From the NCBI RefSeq assembly GCF_903469665.1, contig NZ_CAGKLC010000012.1, positions 3,727-67,726 of the forward strand: 64,000 nt of DNA, written 5' to 3'. Under the pieces are notes generated by a model. That model was not told the origin of the DNA, did no database searches, and saw only the letters and a program-made list of their open reading frames with translations. The DNA is from Flavobacterium sp. UGB4466. GTDB lineage: Bacteria; Bacteroidota; Bacteroidia; Flavobacteriales; Flavobacteriaceae. The position numbers and the translations under genes were made by a program. This document shows, piece after piece, positions 1 through 8,209 of this stretch; position 1 is the first letter of the stretch; every line of letters starts with the position of its first letter.

Positions 1-64
1 TTACCGCCATAGTTGGACCTCCAACATAACCAGCACCAATGCAACAAATTTTTGTAATTTTCAT
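1..64 (-). CDS. ugd: UDP-glucose 6-dehydrogenase, second copy (5' end only)
   Basis: This is the first 21 codons of a minus-strand gene that runs off the left edge of the window. The residues [16 protein letters not shown] carry the N-terminal dinucleotide-binding glycine motif and equal the start of the complete UDP-glucose dehydrogenase at 8210-9601. All 64 coding bases plus 15 bases upstream are identical between the two places (1-79 = 9538-9616), and identity then stops abruptly. Whether the rest of the gene is a full, working copy cannot be seen. It follows the Wzz-type gene and probably belongs to the same polysaccharide locus, making UDP-glucuronate. Confidence 0.85.
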   Translation of the reverse strand, partial: MKITKICCIGAGYVGGPTMAV

Positions 65-327
65 TTACTATACTATTATTTTTTAATTTTTGTAAAACAA
101 TATCTAATTAGTTAAATTGATTTTTTTTTTAATAGTTTGTCTATTTATTGTATATAAGGAGTAATTTCTCATTGAAATTTACATAGCTAATTATTTTTAT
201 AAAAAAAAGTAATAATAAGCAAGATTAAATAATCAAAATCTTGTTTAGCTTTTCAAATTTATTTAGTTGTTAACCATAAAATTAAAAAACGACTATTCTA
301 CTTTTACAATTTAATTATTAGTCAACC
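65..327. other. AT-rich gap between wzz-type gene and ugd copy
   Basis: This 263-bp stretch has no credible reading frame. The first 15 bases belong to the repeat shared with the other ugd copy. A weak minus-strand hairpin lies at 220-243 with a T-run further on (201-208), a possible terminator for the Wzz-type gene. A TAnnTTTG-like box (TAAATTTG, 261-254) lacks a matching upstream TTTG, so no promoter is claimed. Confidence 0.5.
201..243 (-). terminator. possible weak terminator after wzz-type gene
   Basis: On the minus strand, CAAGATT (243 region) can pair with AATCTTG (ending at 220). A run of eight T follows about eleven bases later. The stem is short and the T-run is detached, so this is only a candidate end for the transcript that carries the second export module. 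Confidence 0.3.
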
Positions 328-1404
328 TTATGCTAATAACTTTTTAAAGACTCTATTTACAACTAAAGCAAATAGAAATAAAATAGTACCTAAAACACCT
401 CCAAAAACAAAACCTTTAATTTTTCCAAAACTCTCTTTTCGTAATGGTAAAATTGGTTTATCAATAACTTGTATTAAAGGTGTTTCTTTACGCAACGTTA
501 CTTTCGCTAATTCACTTTGCTTAACCAATTCAGTAAGTATAGCCGAATTTGCCTGAACATCAACTTGTCTTCTAGATGAAGGAGTTCTTCTTACATTAAG
601 CGCCGGATTTAAATTAAAAGTATTATCATTAGCGATAGCTACACCAGTAATTGCGCTATTAAGTTCTCTTTTAATAGAATCGACTTGATGTTCCAAAATA
701 GACATGTTCGTTCTAGCTTTTTTACTTTTTGTTTCAACATAAAATTCCCCTACTTCTTTAGCTAAAGCTTCACATAGATACTTAGAAAAAAGCTCGTCAG
801 TAGATTTTACATCAATATTAATTATAGATATTTTCTTATCTTTTTGAATAACACTAAGCCCTTTCATTGATAAATTTTCATAAATTTTCCCTAATACACT
901 ATCTTGAGCACGTGTAAAAGTTCTACGATCAGCATTTGCTAAAAATCTCATATTAACTAATGCAGAATCATCATTCCATTTCTTTCTCCACTCATTGTTT
1001 TGAATATACATTTCAGCAAGAGAAGTTACTTTCCCCTTAAACCTAACTGGAGATAAGAGCGTTTTTTCTACCATATACCTAGATTTGAACAATTCAGTTA
1101 AGTTAGCCCCTGTAAATATACCTCCTCCACTTCCTCCTAAATCTAGTCCAAATGAACTTGCCAAACCTAAAGCACTCCCGAGACCTCCACCTCCACCTCC
1201 TTTCTCATCTTCTAATGCGAATGAAAGTGTAGCAGTGTATACTGGCTTTGTCATAAATGAATATGTAACTCCTAAAATTGCCCCAATTACTCCCCCTAGA
1301 AAGATAATTTTCCAGCGATACAATAAGTAATCGATCCAATTTTTAACTTTTACTAATAAATCTTTTAATGAAATTTCATCTTTTGCAATATTCCTACTTT
1401 CCAT
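328..1404 (-). CDS. Wzz-type polysaccharide chain-length determinant protein
   Basis: This 358-residue inner-membrane protein has the Wzz family layout: a transmembrane helix at about residues 33-53, a large periplasmic coiled region, and a second helix at about 330-350 close to the C-terminus. Family members set the length of O-antigen or capsule chains by acting with the Wzy polymerase or the export machinery. A striking glycine-rich tract (about residues 68-96) follows the first helix. There is no cytoplasmic kinase domain, unlike the Wzc protein at 10624. It starts 9 bp after the six-SLBB export protein, so the two are probably co-transcribed and work together. The membrane topology is inferred from hydrophobicity by eye. 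Confidence 0.85.
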   Translation of the reverse strand: MESRNIAKDEISLKDLLVKVKNWIDYLLYRWKIIFLGGVIGAILGVTYSFMTKPVYTATLSFALEDEKGGGGGGLGSALGLASSFGLDLGGSGGGIFTGANLTELFKSRYMVEKTLLSPVRFKGKVTSLAEMYIQNNEWRKKWNDDSALVNMRFLANADRRTFTRAQDSVLGKIYENLSMKGLSVIQKDKKISIINIDVKSTDELFSKYLCEALAKEVGEFYVETKSKKARTNMSILEHQVDSIKRELNSAITGVAIANDNTFNLNPALNVRRTPSSRRQVDVQANSAILTELVKQSELAKVTLRKETPLIQVIDKPILPLRKESFGKIKGFVFGGVLGTILFLFALVVNRVFKKLLA

Positions 1405-1413
1405 TATACCTAT

Positions 1414-3933
1414 CTATTTAAAAGCCGTTACTATTAATAATGCTAAACTAGAAATCACGCTACCAATACCAACCCATTCCCCTGCTGTCATTTTTTTGGT
1501 TTGAGGTTTTTCAGGAACAACAATTTGGGAATCAGGTTCTACTCTAGGATAAGATCTAAAAAACAAAAAAGATGTCGTTACAGAAGCTTTTCCATTTGGA
1601 TAAATAATATAAGCCTTTTTCTTCCATCCTTTGCTATCGACACCTCCTACAGAATTTATGTAATACTTAAACCCTTTACCACTTCTATATGGAATCTCCG
1701 ATGTCAACAATACATTGCCAGTAACTTTAACTCCTTCATTGTAAACTGACACCTCGATCTCATCACCTGGGAACAAAGTAACGTTTGAATAGTGATTCTT
1801 ATCTTTTACGATCTTTTCCCAATTTACAGGAATAGTAGCAAATTTTAACTCGTCTCTAAGTTTTTTAGATAATTTAGAACTAAGTGTATCTTTTTCTTTT
1901 AAATTTAGACCTTCCTGTTTTGGTTTCATCGCTTCTTCTTCCGCAGTCAGTTTTTTATCCAAATTAAGATTTACAGTTTCTAATTGCTCTATTTGCTCTT
2001 GCTTTATTGGCCTTTTTATTTTCATACCATCCAGATTCGCAATAGATGTTAAACCTCCTGCTCTCATTACAACGTTGTAAACAGTTTCCTTTTTATTGGC
2101 TAGAACATATTTACCCGGATAGGTAACAGCTCCACTTACCTTAACCATTTCAGGCTTTTCGTAAACTGCCATTCTTCTTATGTTAATCACATCAAAAGGC
2201 TTTAACACAAAGTTTTTAATCTGTTCGTTGTTATCAGCGGTAATTTCAAGCTCAACCAATTCAATTTTTTTAGGGTCAGCATCATCGATTACATCAGATT
2301 TTACCATTCGGGCTATTTCAACTCTTTTTGATGCCGATCCAGTCAAACCACCAACTTGTACTACTAGATCATTTAAAGTTAGATTTTCGAAATACTCGTA
2401 TTCACCAGGATTTTTAACTTCTCCATCAATAGTTACTTTATATTCCTCTCTAAACTCTAAAATAGAATACACCGTAACAATATCTTCTCTTTTAAGCTCC
2501 AAATCAGCATTTAAATCTCCAGACAAAGCAGCACTTAAATCTACATTAACTATCTCAGTTGTTAAATCGGTCTTCAAACGAATAATTCTTGCTCTTTTGG
2601 TATAAGCATCTTCCTTAAGTCCTTCCGCTCTTGTGATAAGATCTGAAATTCTCATTCCTTCATTATAAGAGTAATAATCCGGTCTGAAAACAGCTCCTTC
2701 AATTTTAATACGATTTTCGAATCGGTTCAAAATCTTTGTAACCTTGAACACATCTCCAGATTGCGGAAGATACGAACCATATTCACTTTCGTTGATATCA
2801 TGAACTTTAAACTCCTTTCCAGTTTTCTGAAGTACATTTACTGAAGCGGTATAAGCAAACTCATTGAATCCTGATGCAAAATTCAAAAGATCAGAAAATT
2901 TTTCTCCTTTTCTCATCTCGAAAATTCCTGGTCGTTTCACCTCTCCCTCAACTGTCACTCTTTGAGTATAAGCAGGGATTCTAATAACATCATTATCCTT
3001 TAAACTAACGTTATCCGACTGATCGCCTTTTACCAAAAACTTGTAAATATCAACATTCTTATAAACTCTGTTATTTCGAATCAATTCTATATTTCTATAA
3101 CTGCCATTCTTACCTGGCCCCCCCGCTAAATGAAGTGCATTATATACAGAAGCAAGAGAGGAAACAGAGTAATTACCCGGTTGCTTCCCTCCAACAATTG
3201 TTACTTTAATTGTTCTAATATCACCTAAACTAACACTAACCTGAGATTGTCCGGAACGAACCGTACTATAAACTCTTGCGATCGCCGCTTTTATTCTTTG
3301 TGAAGCAGCTTCAATTGACATTCCGGATACTGCTATTTGTCCAACATTTTGAATTGAAATTTTACCTTCAAAATTAACCGGAACTGTATCATCAAACTGT
3401 TGAATACCATATATACTAACTTCTAATTTATCACCTGGCCCTAAAATATAGTTTACCGGTGTTGCCATTTTCAAATCCGGTTCAAAATTTAAAGTTGGAT
3501 TATCAAATAATTCAGATCCAAAAATCAAAGCGTTTAATGAATCTTTTATTTTTTCATTTTTAATCTTCTCTTGTTTTCTTCCAAACTCAGAATCTTTATC
3601 AAGCTCTTTTGACTTATCGTCTTTCTTTTTATCCTTATCTTTCGAGTTCTTATCTTTGTCTTTAACGTTTTTTTTCTCGTACTCTGTTACTCGTGTTCTT
3701 AATTTATCGAATTCACTCTGAGTCATTCCTTTTGACAAAGCCATTGACTGAACATCGTTAATGGTAGCATTATTACTTTTTAACTGAGTAACAATCTTAC
3801 CGATTTCGTCATCCGATAAATAATCGACTTTTACAGTGCTTAAATCCTTCGACTTTATTATATCCTGAGCACTTGCATTAAAAGACACAAGTAAAGTAAA
3901 AAACAAAATAAGAACGTATAGTATCTTTTTCAT
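1414..3933 (-). CDS. polysaccharide export protein with six SLBB-type repeats
   Basis: This 839-residue secreted protein starts with a signal peptide ending near ASAQ (residues 20-23). A very Lys/Asp-rich low-complexity linker (about 90-125) follows, then a Poly_export domain (YILGPGDKLEVSIYG, about 163-240) and a series of about six SLBB units. The units are recognisable by repeated pattern V.GEV..PG.Y followed by a (G/A)GL motif. A hydrophobic helix (WVGIGSVISSLALLIVTAF) ends the protein. The family forms the outer-membrane/periplasmic channel for capsule or exopolysaccharide export (Wza type). Wza itself is about 380 residues, so this is a long Bacteroidetes form with extra SLBB units. No lipobox Cys follows the signal peptide, so it may not be lipid-anchored. 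It sits between rfbB and the Wzz-type gene. Confidence 0.88.
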   Translation of the reverse strand: MKKILYVLILFFTLLVSFNASAQDIIKSKDLSTVKVDYLSDDEIGKIVTQLKSNNATINDVQSMALSKGMTQSEFDKLRTRVTEYEKKNVKDKDKNSKDKDKKKDDKSKELDKDSEFGRKQEKIKNEKIKDSLNALIFGSELFDNPTLNFEPDLKMATPVNYILGPGDKLEVSIYGIQQFDDTVPVNFEGKISIQNVGQIAVSGMSIEAASQRIKAAIARVYSTVRSGQSQVSVSLGDIRTIKVTIVGGKQPGNYSVSSLASVYNALHLAGGPGKNGSYRNIELIRNNRVYKNVDIYKFLVKGDQSDNVSLKDNDVIRIPAYTQRVTVEGEVKRPGIFEMRKGEKFSDLLNFASGFNEFAYTASVNVLQKTGKEFKVHDINESEYGSYLPQSGDVFKVTKILNRFENRIKIEGAVFRPDYYSYNEGMRISDLITRAEGLKEDAYTKRARIIRLKTDLTTEIVNVDLSAALSGDLNADLELKREDIVTVYSILEFREEYKVTIDGEVKNPGEYEYFENLTLNDLVVQVGGLTGSASKRVEIARMVKSDVIDDADPKKIELVELEITADNNEQIKNFVLKPFDVINIRRMAVYEKPEMVKVSGAVTYPGKYVLANKKETVYNVVMRAGGLTSIANLDGMKIKRPIKQEQIEQLETVNLNLDKKLTAEEEAMKPKQEGLNLKEKDTLSSKLSKKLRDELKFATIPVNWEKIVKDKNHYSNVTLFPGDEIEVSVYNEGVKVTGNVLLTSEIPYRSGKGFKYYINSVGGVDSKGWKKKAYIIYPNGKASVTTSFLFFRSYPRVEPDSQIVVPEKPQTKKMTAGEWVGIGSVISSLALLIVTAFK

Positions 3934-3982
3934 ATTTAAATTTAAATTTAACCTTAAGTTTGGTTGAAGCGAAATGTTTATT

Positions 3983-5029
3983 TTATGAGTATTGTTTATG
4001 ATAATAATCTTTATAAGAACCGGAAGTCACATTCTGTAACCACTCTTCATTATTCAGATACCAATTAATCGTTTTTTCTAAGCCTTCTTCAAAAGTTACA
4101 GATGGTTTCCATCCCAATTCTTTATTAATTTTTGACGCATCTATGGCATAACGCAAATCATGTCCAGGCCTGTCTTTCACATAAGTAATTAATTCTTGTG
4201 AAGTCCCTTCTGATCTACCTAGTTTCTGATCCATAATCTGGCATAATAGTTTAACCAGATCTATATTCTTCCATTCATTAAAACCTCCGATATTGTAAGT
4301 TTCATGATTTTTACCTTCGTGAAAAACCAAATCTATTGCAATCGCATGATCTTCCACAAATAACCAATCACGGGTATAATTACCATCTCCATAAACTGGT
4401 AAAGCTTTATTATTGATAATATTATTTATAAAAAGAGGAATTAATTTCTCTGGGAAATGATAAGAGCCATAATTGTTAGAACAATTTGTCAACACATAAG
4501 GCAAACCATAAGTCTCTCCATAAGCTCTCACAAAGTGATCTGAACTTGCCTTAGAAGCAGAATAAGGAGAATTAGGATCGTAACAAGTTGTTTCTGTAAA
4601 AAGTCCCTCAGTTCCAAGTGAGCCATAAACTTCGTCTGTACTGATATGATAAAAACGCTTCCCTTCAAAATTCCCTTTCCATTGATTCTTCGCTGCATTT
4701 AATAAATTCATTGTTCCAATTACATTAGTTTTAACGAAAGCTAAAGGATCTTCAATAGAGCGATCAACATGGGATTCTGCAGCTAAATGCAAAACACCGT
4801 CAAAATTATGTGCCGAAAAAAGTTCATTTATAAAAGTTTCGTTTACAATATCTCCTTTTACAAATGTATAGTTAGACTTATCCTCAATATCTTTGATATT
4901 TTCAAGGTTTCCTGCATAAGTCAACGCATCTAAATTAAAAATTTGATACTCAGGATATTTATTTACAAAACGTCTTACTACGTGTGAACCAATAAAACCA
5001 GCACCGCCAGTTATAAGAATTTTCTTCAT
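3983..5029 (-). CDS. rfbB: dTDP-glucose 4,6-dehydratase
   Basis: This 348-residue short-chain dehydrogenase/reductase makes dTDP-4-keto-6-deoxyglucose from dTDP-glucose, the entry to rhamnose and other deoxyhexoses. The NAD-binding motif GGAGFIGSH is at residues 8-16. The catalytic TDE of dehydratases is at 131-133, and the YxxxK pair is Y156/K160. Length and motifs match the family. rfbA, rfbC and rfbD are not in the window, so the final sugar is not known from this sequence. It lies 12 bp after the mannose-1-phosphate guanylyltransferase gene in the same unit. Confidence 0.95.
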   Translation of the reverse strand: MKKILITGGAGFIGSHVVRRFVNKYPEYQIFNLDALTYAGNLENIKDIEDKSNYTFVKGDIVNETFINELFSAHNFDGVLHLAAESHVDRSIEDPLAFVKTNVIGTMNLLNAAKNQWKGNFEGKRFYHISTDEVYGSLGTEGLFTETTCYDPNSPYSASKASSDHFVRAYGETYGLPYVLTNCSNNYGSYHFPEKLIPLFINNIINNKALPVYGDGNYTRDWLFVEDHAIAIDLVFHEGKNHETYNIGGFNEWKNIDLVKLLCQIMDQKLGRSEGTSQELITYVKDRPGHDLRYAIDASKINKELGWKPSVTFEEGLEKTINWYLNNEEWLQNVTSGSYKDYYHKQYS

Positions 5030-5041
5030 TTTGCTTTCTGA

Positions 5042-6049
5042 TTAATTTAATAATTCTGAATTTTGCCTTTCTAATGCGCTGTATATGTCTTTCACATCTT
5101 GAGAATTCTCCTTTTGAAGAATCAGATTCGCAGTATCTGTGTGAACGAAAATTGTGTTTTTTAATCCTAAAAAAGTTGTATAACTATCACATCCAATTAC
5201 CATATTGCCATTTACATCTACTGGATGTCCTTTTGACACCAGGTATTCATATACCGACTCAAAAGATCCCAAATCAGACCAAGAAAAAGAAGCAGGAACT
5301 ACTTTTATCTTCTTACTGCGTTCCATAACGGCATAATCTATACTTATTGATGGTATCTGCATTGACAAGTCTAGATCTAGAAATCCCTCTTTAGAAGCCT
5401 CCCAAACTGCTTTTGATTTTTCGTACACATCAGGTTGAAATTGTTTTAACTCATCTAACAACACCCCTGATTTAAAGCAAAACATTCCACTATTCCACAG
5501 AAAATTACCTCTTGCAATAAATTCTTTCGCTGTTGTTTCATTTGGTTTTTCTCTAAAAGATAAAACATTATCGTCTTTTGACTCGATATAACCATATCCA
5601 GTTTCAGGTTTTGTAGGTATAATTCCAAACGTCACGATAAACCCATCATTTGCTTTTGCAATCGCTTTCTGAATAGCATTATTATAATCATCCATTTTAT
5701 CAATAATATGATCAGACGGAGTTACAATTAAAATATCATCAGGATTAGATGCGAAAGCAGCAAAAGCAATTGCCGCTGCAGTATTTCTCGGTGTAGCTTC
5801 AACAATGTTTAGATAATTCGTTTTAGTTTTATTCATTACTTTTCCACTCAGATGGTGGTTATCAACATTACCAACAACCATAACTTTATCCGCTAAATGG
5901 CTATTGCGTTCAACAGTAATTTCAAACAAAGATTTATTCTCAAATATTTCTAGATATTGTTTTGGCTGACTTTTACGAGAAAGTGGCCATAACCTACTTC
6001 CTACTCCTCCTGTTAGAATTACATGTATAATTGAATTGTTGTCTTTCAT
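5042..6049 (-). CDS. manC: mannose-1-phosphate guanylyltransferase
   Basis: This 335-residue enzyme makes GDP-mannose from mannose 1-phosphate and GTP. The nucleotidyltransferase signature GGVGSRLWPLSR with PKQ lies at residues 14-31. The FREKP segment in mid-protein fits the sugar-nucleotide site. It has only the guanylyltransferase part, with no C-terminal phosphomannose isomerase domain as in bifunctional ManC proteins. It lies 31 bp after the UDP-HexNAc dehydrogenase gene and before rfbB, so it probably supplies GDP-mannose or derived sugars such as fucose to the polysaccharide. Confidence 0.92.
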   Translation of the reverse strand: MKDNNSIIHVILTGGVGSRLWPLSRKSQPKQYLEIFENKSLFEITVERNSHLADKVMVVGNVDNHHLSGKVMNKTKTNYLNIVEATPRNTAAAIAFAAFASNPDDILIVTPSDHIIDKMDDYNNAIQKAIAKANDGFIVTFGIIPTKPETGYGYIESKDDNVLSFREKPNETTAKEFIARGNFLWNSGMFCFKSGVLLDELKQFQPDVYEKSKAVWEASKEGFLDLDLSMQIPSISIDYAVMERSKKIKVVPASFSWSDLGSFESVYEYLVSKGHPVDVNGNMVIGCDSYTTFLGLKNTIFVHTDTANLILQKENSQDVKDIYSALERQNSELLN

Positions 6050-6080
6050 TCTTTTTTAAATAAAAAAAGGAATTTATGCA

Positions 6081-7394
6081 CTATAGCCTGCTATCAGCTA
6101 TAGTACCTAAGACTCCTTTTACATCGTATAATAAACTATTTTCTTTCTGCAACTCTGAAAAATCCAGATTTAAAAATTCAGCATGTGCTACTCCAAGTAC
6201 AATAGCATCAAATTTTTCTTTTGGTACAGAATTAATAGTTTGTAATTTGTATTCTTCTTTAACTTCCTCTATACTGGCTAAAGGATCATATAATGTGACT
6301 GTTATTCCGTATTCTTTTAACGCTTTGATTACATCAACAATCTTTGTATTTCTAACATCCGGACAATTTTCCTTGAAAGTAATTCCAAGCATTAACAGAT
6401 TAGCTCCATTAACAGAAATTCCTTTTTTTATCATCAGTTTTACCACCTGAGCAGCTACATACTCTCCCATACTGTCGTTTAAACGTCGTCCTGCCAAAAT
6501 TATTTCAGGATGATATCCAAATTCTTGAGCTCTCTGTGCCAGATAATAAGGATCTACACCAATGCAGTGTCCTCCAACCAATCCGGGTTTAAAAGGTAAA
6601 AAATTCCATTTTGTAGAAGCTGCCGCCAATACTTCTTGAGTATCAATATCCATAAGATTGAATATCTTAGCTAACTCGTTTACAAAGGCAATATTAATAT
6701 CTCGTTGTGAATTCTCGATCACTTTAGCTGCCTCCGCAACTTTTATTGAAGGAGCCAAATGTGTTCCAGCAGTAATTACACTTTTATAAAGCGCATCTAC
6801 TTTTTGACCGATCTCCGCAGTAGACCCTGAGGTTACCTTTAGAATTTTCTCAACAGTATGTTCTTTATCACCAGGGTTTATTCTTTCAGGCGAGTATCCT
6901 GCAAAAAAGTCTTCATTGAATTTTAATCCCGAAACCTTTTCTAAAACTGGCACACACTCTTCCTCCGTTACACCAGGGTATACAGTCGATTCGTAAATCA
7001 CAATATCCCCCCTTTTTAACACTTTACCAACTGTTTCACTAGATTTATATAACGGAGTTAAATCAGGACGATTATTTTTATCTACCGGAGTAGGAACTGT
7101 TATCACAAAATAATTACAATCTGCGATATCTTCTATAGAAGTTGTGCAGTACAACCCTGGTTTGTCATCAGAATTATCGACCAAAACCTTCTGTAAAGTC
7201 TCGTCATCTATTTCCAATGTAGTATCTGTACCTGATTTCAGAGAAGCAACTCGCCCTTCATTGATATCAAAACCTACAACGGCAAATTTTGTAGCAAATA
7301 ATCTGGCCAAAGGTAAACCAACATAACCTAAGCCTATAACGGCTATCTTTATGTTTTCATCCAATTTGTATTCTTTTTTATCCACTTCAGTCAT
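6081..7394 (-). CDS. UDP-N-acetylhexosamine 6-dehydrogenase (TviB/WbpA-like)
   Basis: This 437-residue nucleotide-sugar dehydrogenase oxidises the C6 alcohol of a UDP-HexNAc to the uronic acid. It has the N-terminal Rossmann motif GLGYVGLPLA (21-30), a central dimerisation domain, and the active-site motif GGHCIGVDPYY with the catalytic Cys at residue 277. The sequence resembles TviB/WbpA/WbpO more than Ugd, so UDP-GlcNAc is the likely substrate. ManNAc or GalNAc derivatives cannot be excluded. The WbpP/TviC-like epimerase at 9630 would complete a GalNAcA route. It is the first gene of the second polysaccharide unit. Confidence 0.88.
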   Translation of the reverse strand: MTEVDKKEYKLDENIKIAVIGLGYVGLPLARLFATKFAVVGFDINEGRVASLKSGTDTTLEIDDETLQKVLVDNSDDKPGLYCTTSIEDIADCNYFVITVPTPVDKNNRPDLTPLYKSSETVGKVLKRGDIVIYESTVYPGVTEEECVPVLEKVSGLKFNEDFFAGYSPERINPGDKEHTVEKILKVTSGSTAEIGQKVDALYKSVITAGTHLAPSIKVAEAAKVIENSQRDINIAFVNELAKIFNLMDIDTQEVLAAASTKWNFLPFKPGLVGGHCIGVDPYYLAQRAQEFGYHPEIILAGRRLNDSMGEYVAAQVVKLMIKKGISVNGANLLMLGITFKENCPDVRNTKIVDVIKALKEYGITVTLYDPLASIEEVKEEYKLQTINSVPKEKFDAIVLGVAHAEFLNLDFSELQKENSLLYDVKGVLGTIADSRL

Positions 7395-7401
7395 TTCAAT
7401 T

Positions 7402-7414
7402 CACGGCTCCGCCC
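7402..7414 (-). promoter_or_regulatory. ops-like GC-rich motif in the leader of the second unit
   Basis: On the minus strand the leader reads GGGCGGAGCCGTG, eight bases before the start of the dehydrogenase gene. Nine of twelve positions match the enterobacterial ops core GGCGGTAGCGTG that recruits RfaH, and GGC/GCC can form a short hairpin. UpxY, encoded just upstream, is an RfaH-like NusG paralogue. A GC-rich 13-mer stands out in this AT-rich DNA. The functional link is inference. Confidence 0.35.
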
Positions 7415-7461
7415 TTCTGAGTCACATTTTTTTGCCCCAGACACCCTACATTTATTTTCGG

Positions 7462-7493
7462 CAAATATAGTATATTAAGTCAAGTTAATCAAT
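7462..7493 (-). promoter_or_regulatory. promoter of the second polysaccharide unit
   Basis: On the minus strand a TATATTTG box (7469-7462) matches the Bacteroidetes -7 consensus TAnnTTTG. ATTG (7493-7490) lies exactly 20 bp upstream in the -33 position. The predicted start near 7455 gives a leader of about 60 nt that contains the ops-like motif. Confidence 0.65.
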
Positions 7494-7587
7494 ACGGTTT
7501 CTCGTAATACTAAAAAAACGGACTATTAAAAAAAACTTAATTCAACAATCCTCTATCAATCAGCATGCAAAAAATTATATTATAAAA

Positions 7588-7635
7588 AAAACAGAGAAAT
7601 AAAATCTCAAATTAAAGAATTTTACCCTCTGTTTT
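7588..7635 (-). terminator. terminator downstream of upxY
   Basis: On the minus strand AAAACAGAG (7635-7627) pairs with CTCTGTTTT (7596-7588) around a loop of about 30 nt, followed by a run of T. It lies 28-75 bp after the upxY stop codon and before the next promoter. The loop is long, so efficiency may be modest or conditional. Confidence 0.5.
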
Positions 7636-7662
7636 AAATGAAATAGTTAAACTATAACTATT

Positions 7663-8127
7663 TTATTTGTATTTTATTTTAAGCACACATCCCAAAGATT
7701 CCAAAACCAATATATAATGTGTATTTGACACTTCCTGAACTATCGCTTCCTGATTACTAAAAGCGCCGGATTCTATTTTAATTCGATCTCCAGCCTGAAT
7801 TGAAGTTACTGATATATCGCTTATATTTGGAGCTTTCAGACTTGCTTTTATACTATTAATTTCTTCATCGCGAACTATGGCCGGTTTCCCCAACCAAAAC
7901 AAATAACGGACTACCCCGGCTATCTGAAAAACTGAATTTCGATCAATATCTTTCAATTGAACGAATACGTAAGAATTAAAAAGAGGGACTTCAACTTTCT
8001 TCTTTCTATCTGACCAATCTTTCACTTTCGTAATTAATGGGCAATAACATTCAATCCCCATTTGAATCAGCCTATCCGCAACTTTCTTCTCCCATTTCGG
8101 TTTTGTATAAACAACATACCAATTCAT
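7663..8127 (-). CDS. UpxY-family transcription antiterminator (NusG paralogue)
   Basis: This 154-residue protein has an N-terminal NGN domain starting WYVVYTKPKWEKKVA. It also has the conserved middle PLFNSYVFVQL and a C-terminal KOW-like segment (GDRIKIESGAFSNQEAIVQEV). In Bacteroides, UpxY proteins bind elongating RNA polymerase and prevent premature termination in capsule operons. Here it lies inside the locus, 82 bp after ugd, rather than as its first gene. A terminator and a new promoter follow, so it may control read-through into the second unit. The family call is firm; the target is inference. Confidence 0.85.
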   Translation of the reverse strand: MNWYVVYTKPKWEKKVADRLIQMGIECYCPLITKVKDWSDRKKKVEVPLFNSYVFVQLKDIDRNSVFQIAGVVRYLFWLGKPAIVRDEEINSIKASLKAPNISDISVTSIQAGDRIKIESGAFSNQEAIVQEVSNTHYILVLESLGCVLKIKYK

Positions 8128-8209
8128 AATTTTCCTTTACAATGACTAAAATCTCCAACATCCTCACTTTCCTATTTTCTATTGAATTTCACTTCAATAT
8201 CTTTTTCAA

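Noticed and set aside
254-261. TAAATTTG box upstream of the partial ugd copy
   Set aside because: No TTG at -33 and a leader of about 180 nt; it also overlaps the region of a possible terminator.
1085-1330. 81-codon proline-rich plus-strand frame
   Set aside because: It is the antisense shadow of the glycine-rich tract of the Wzz-type gene.
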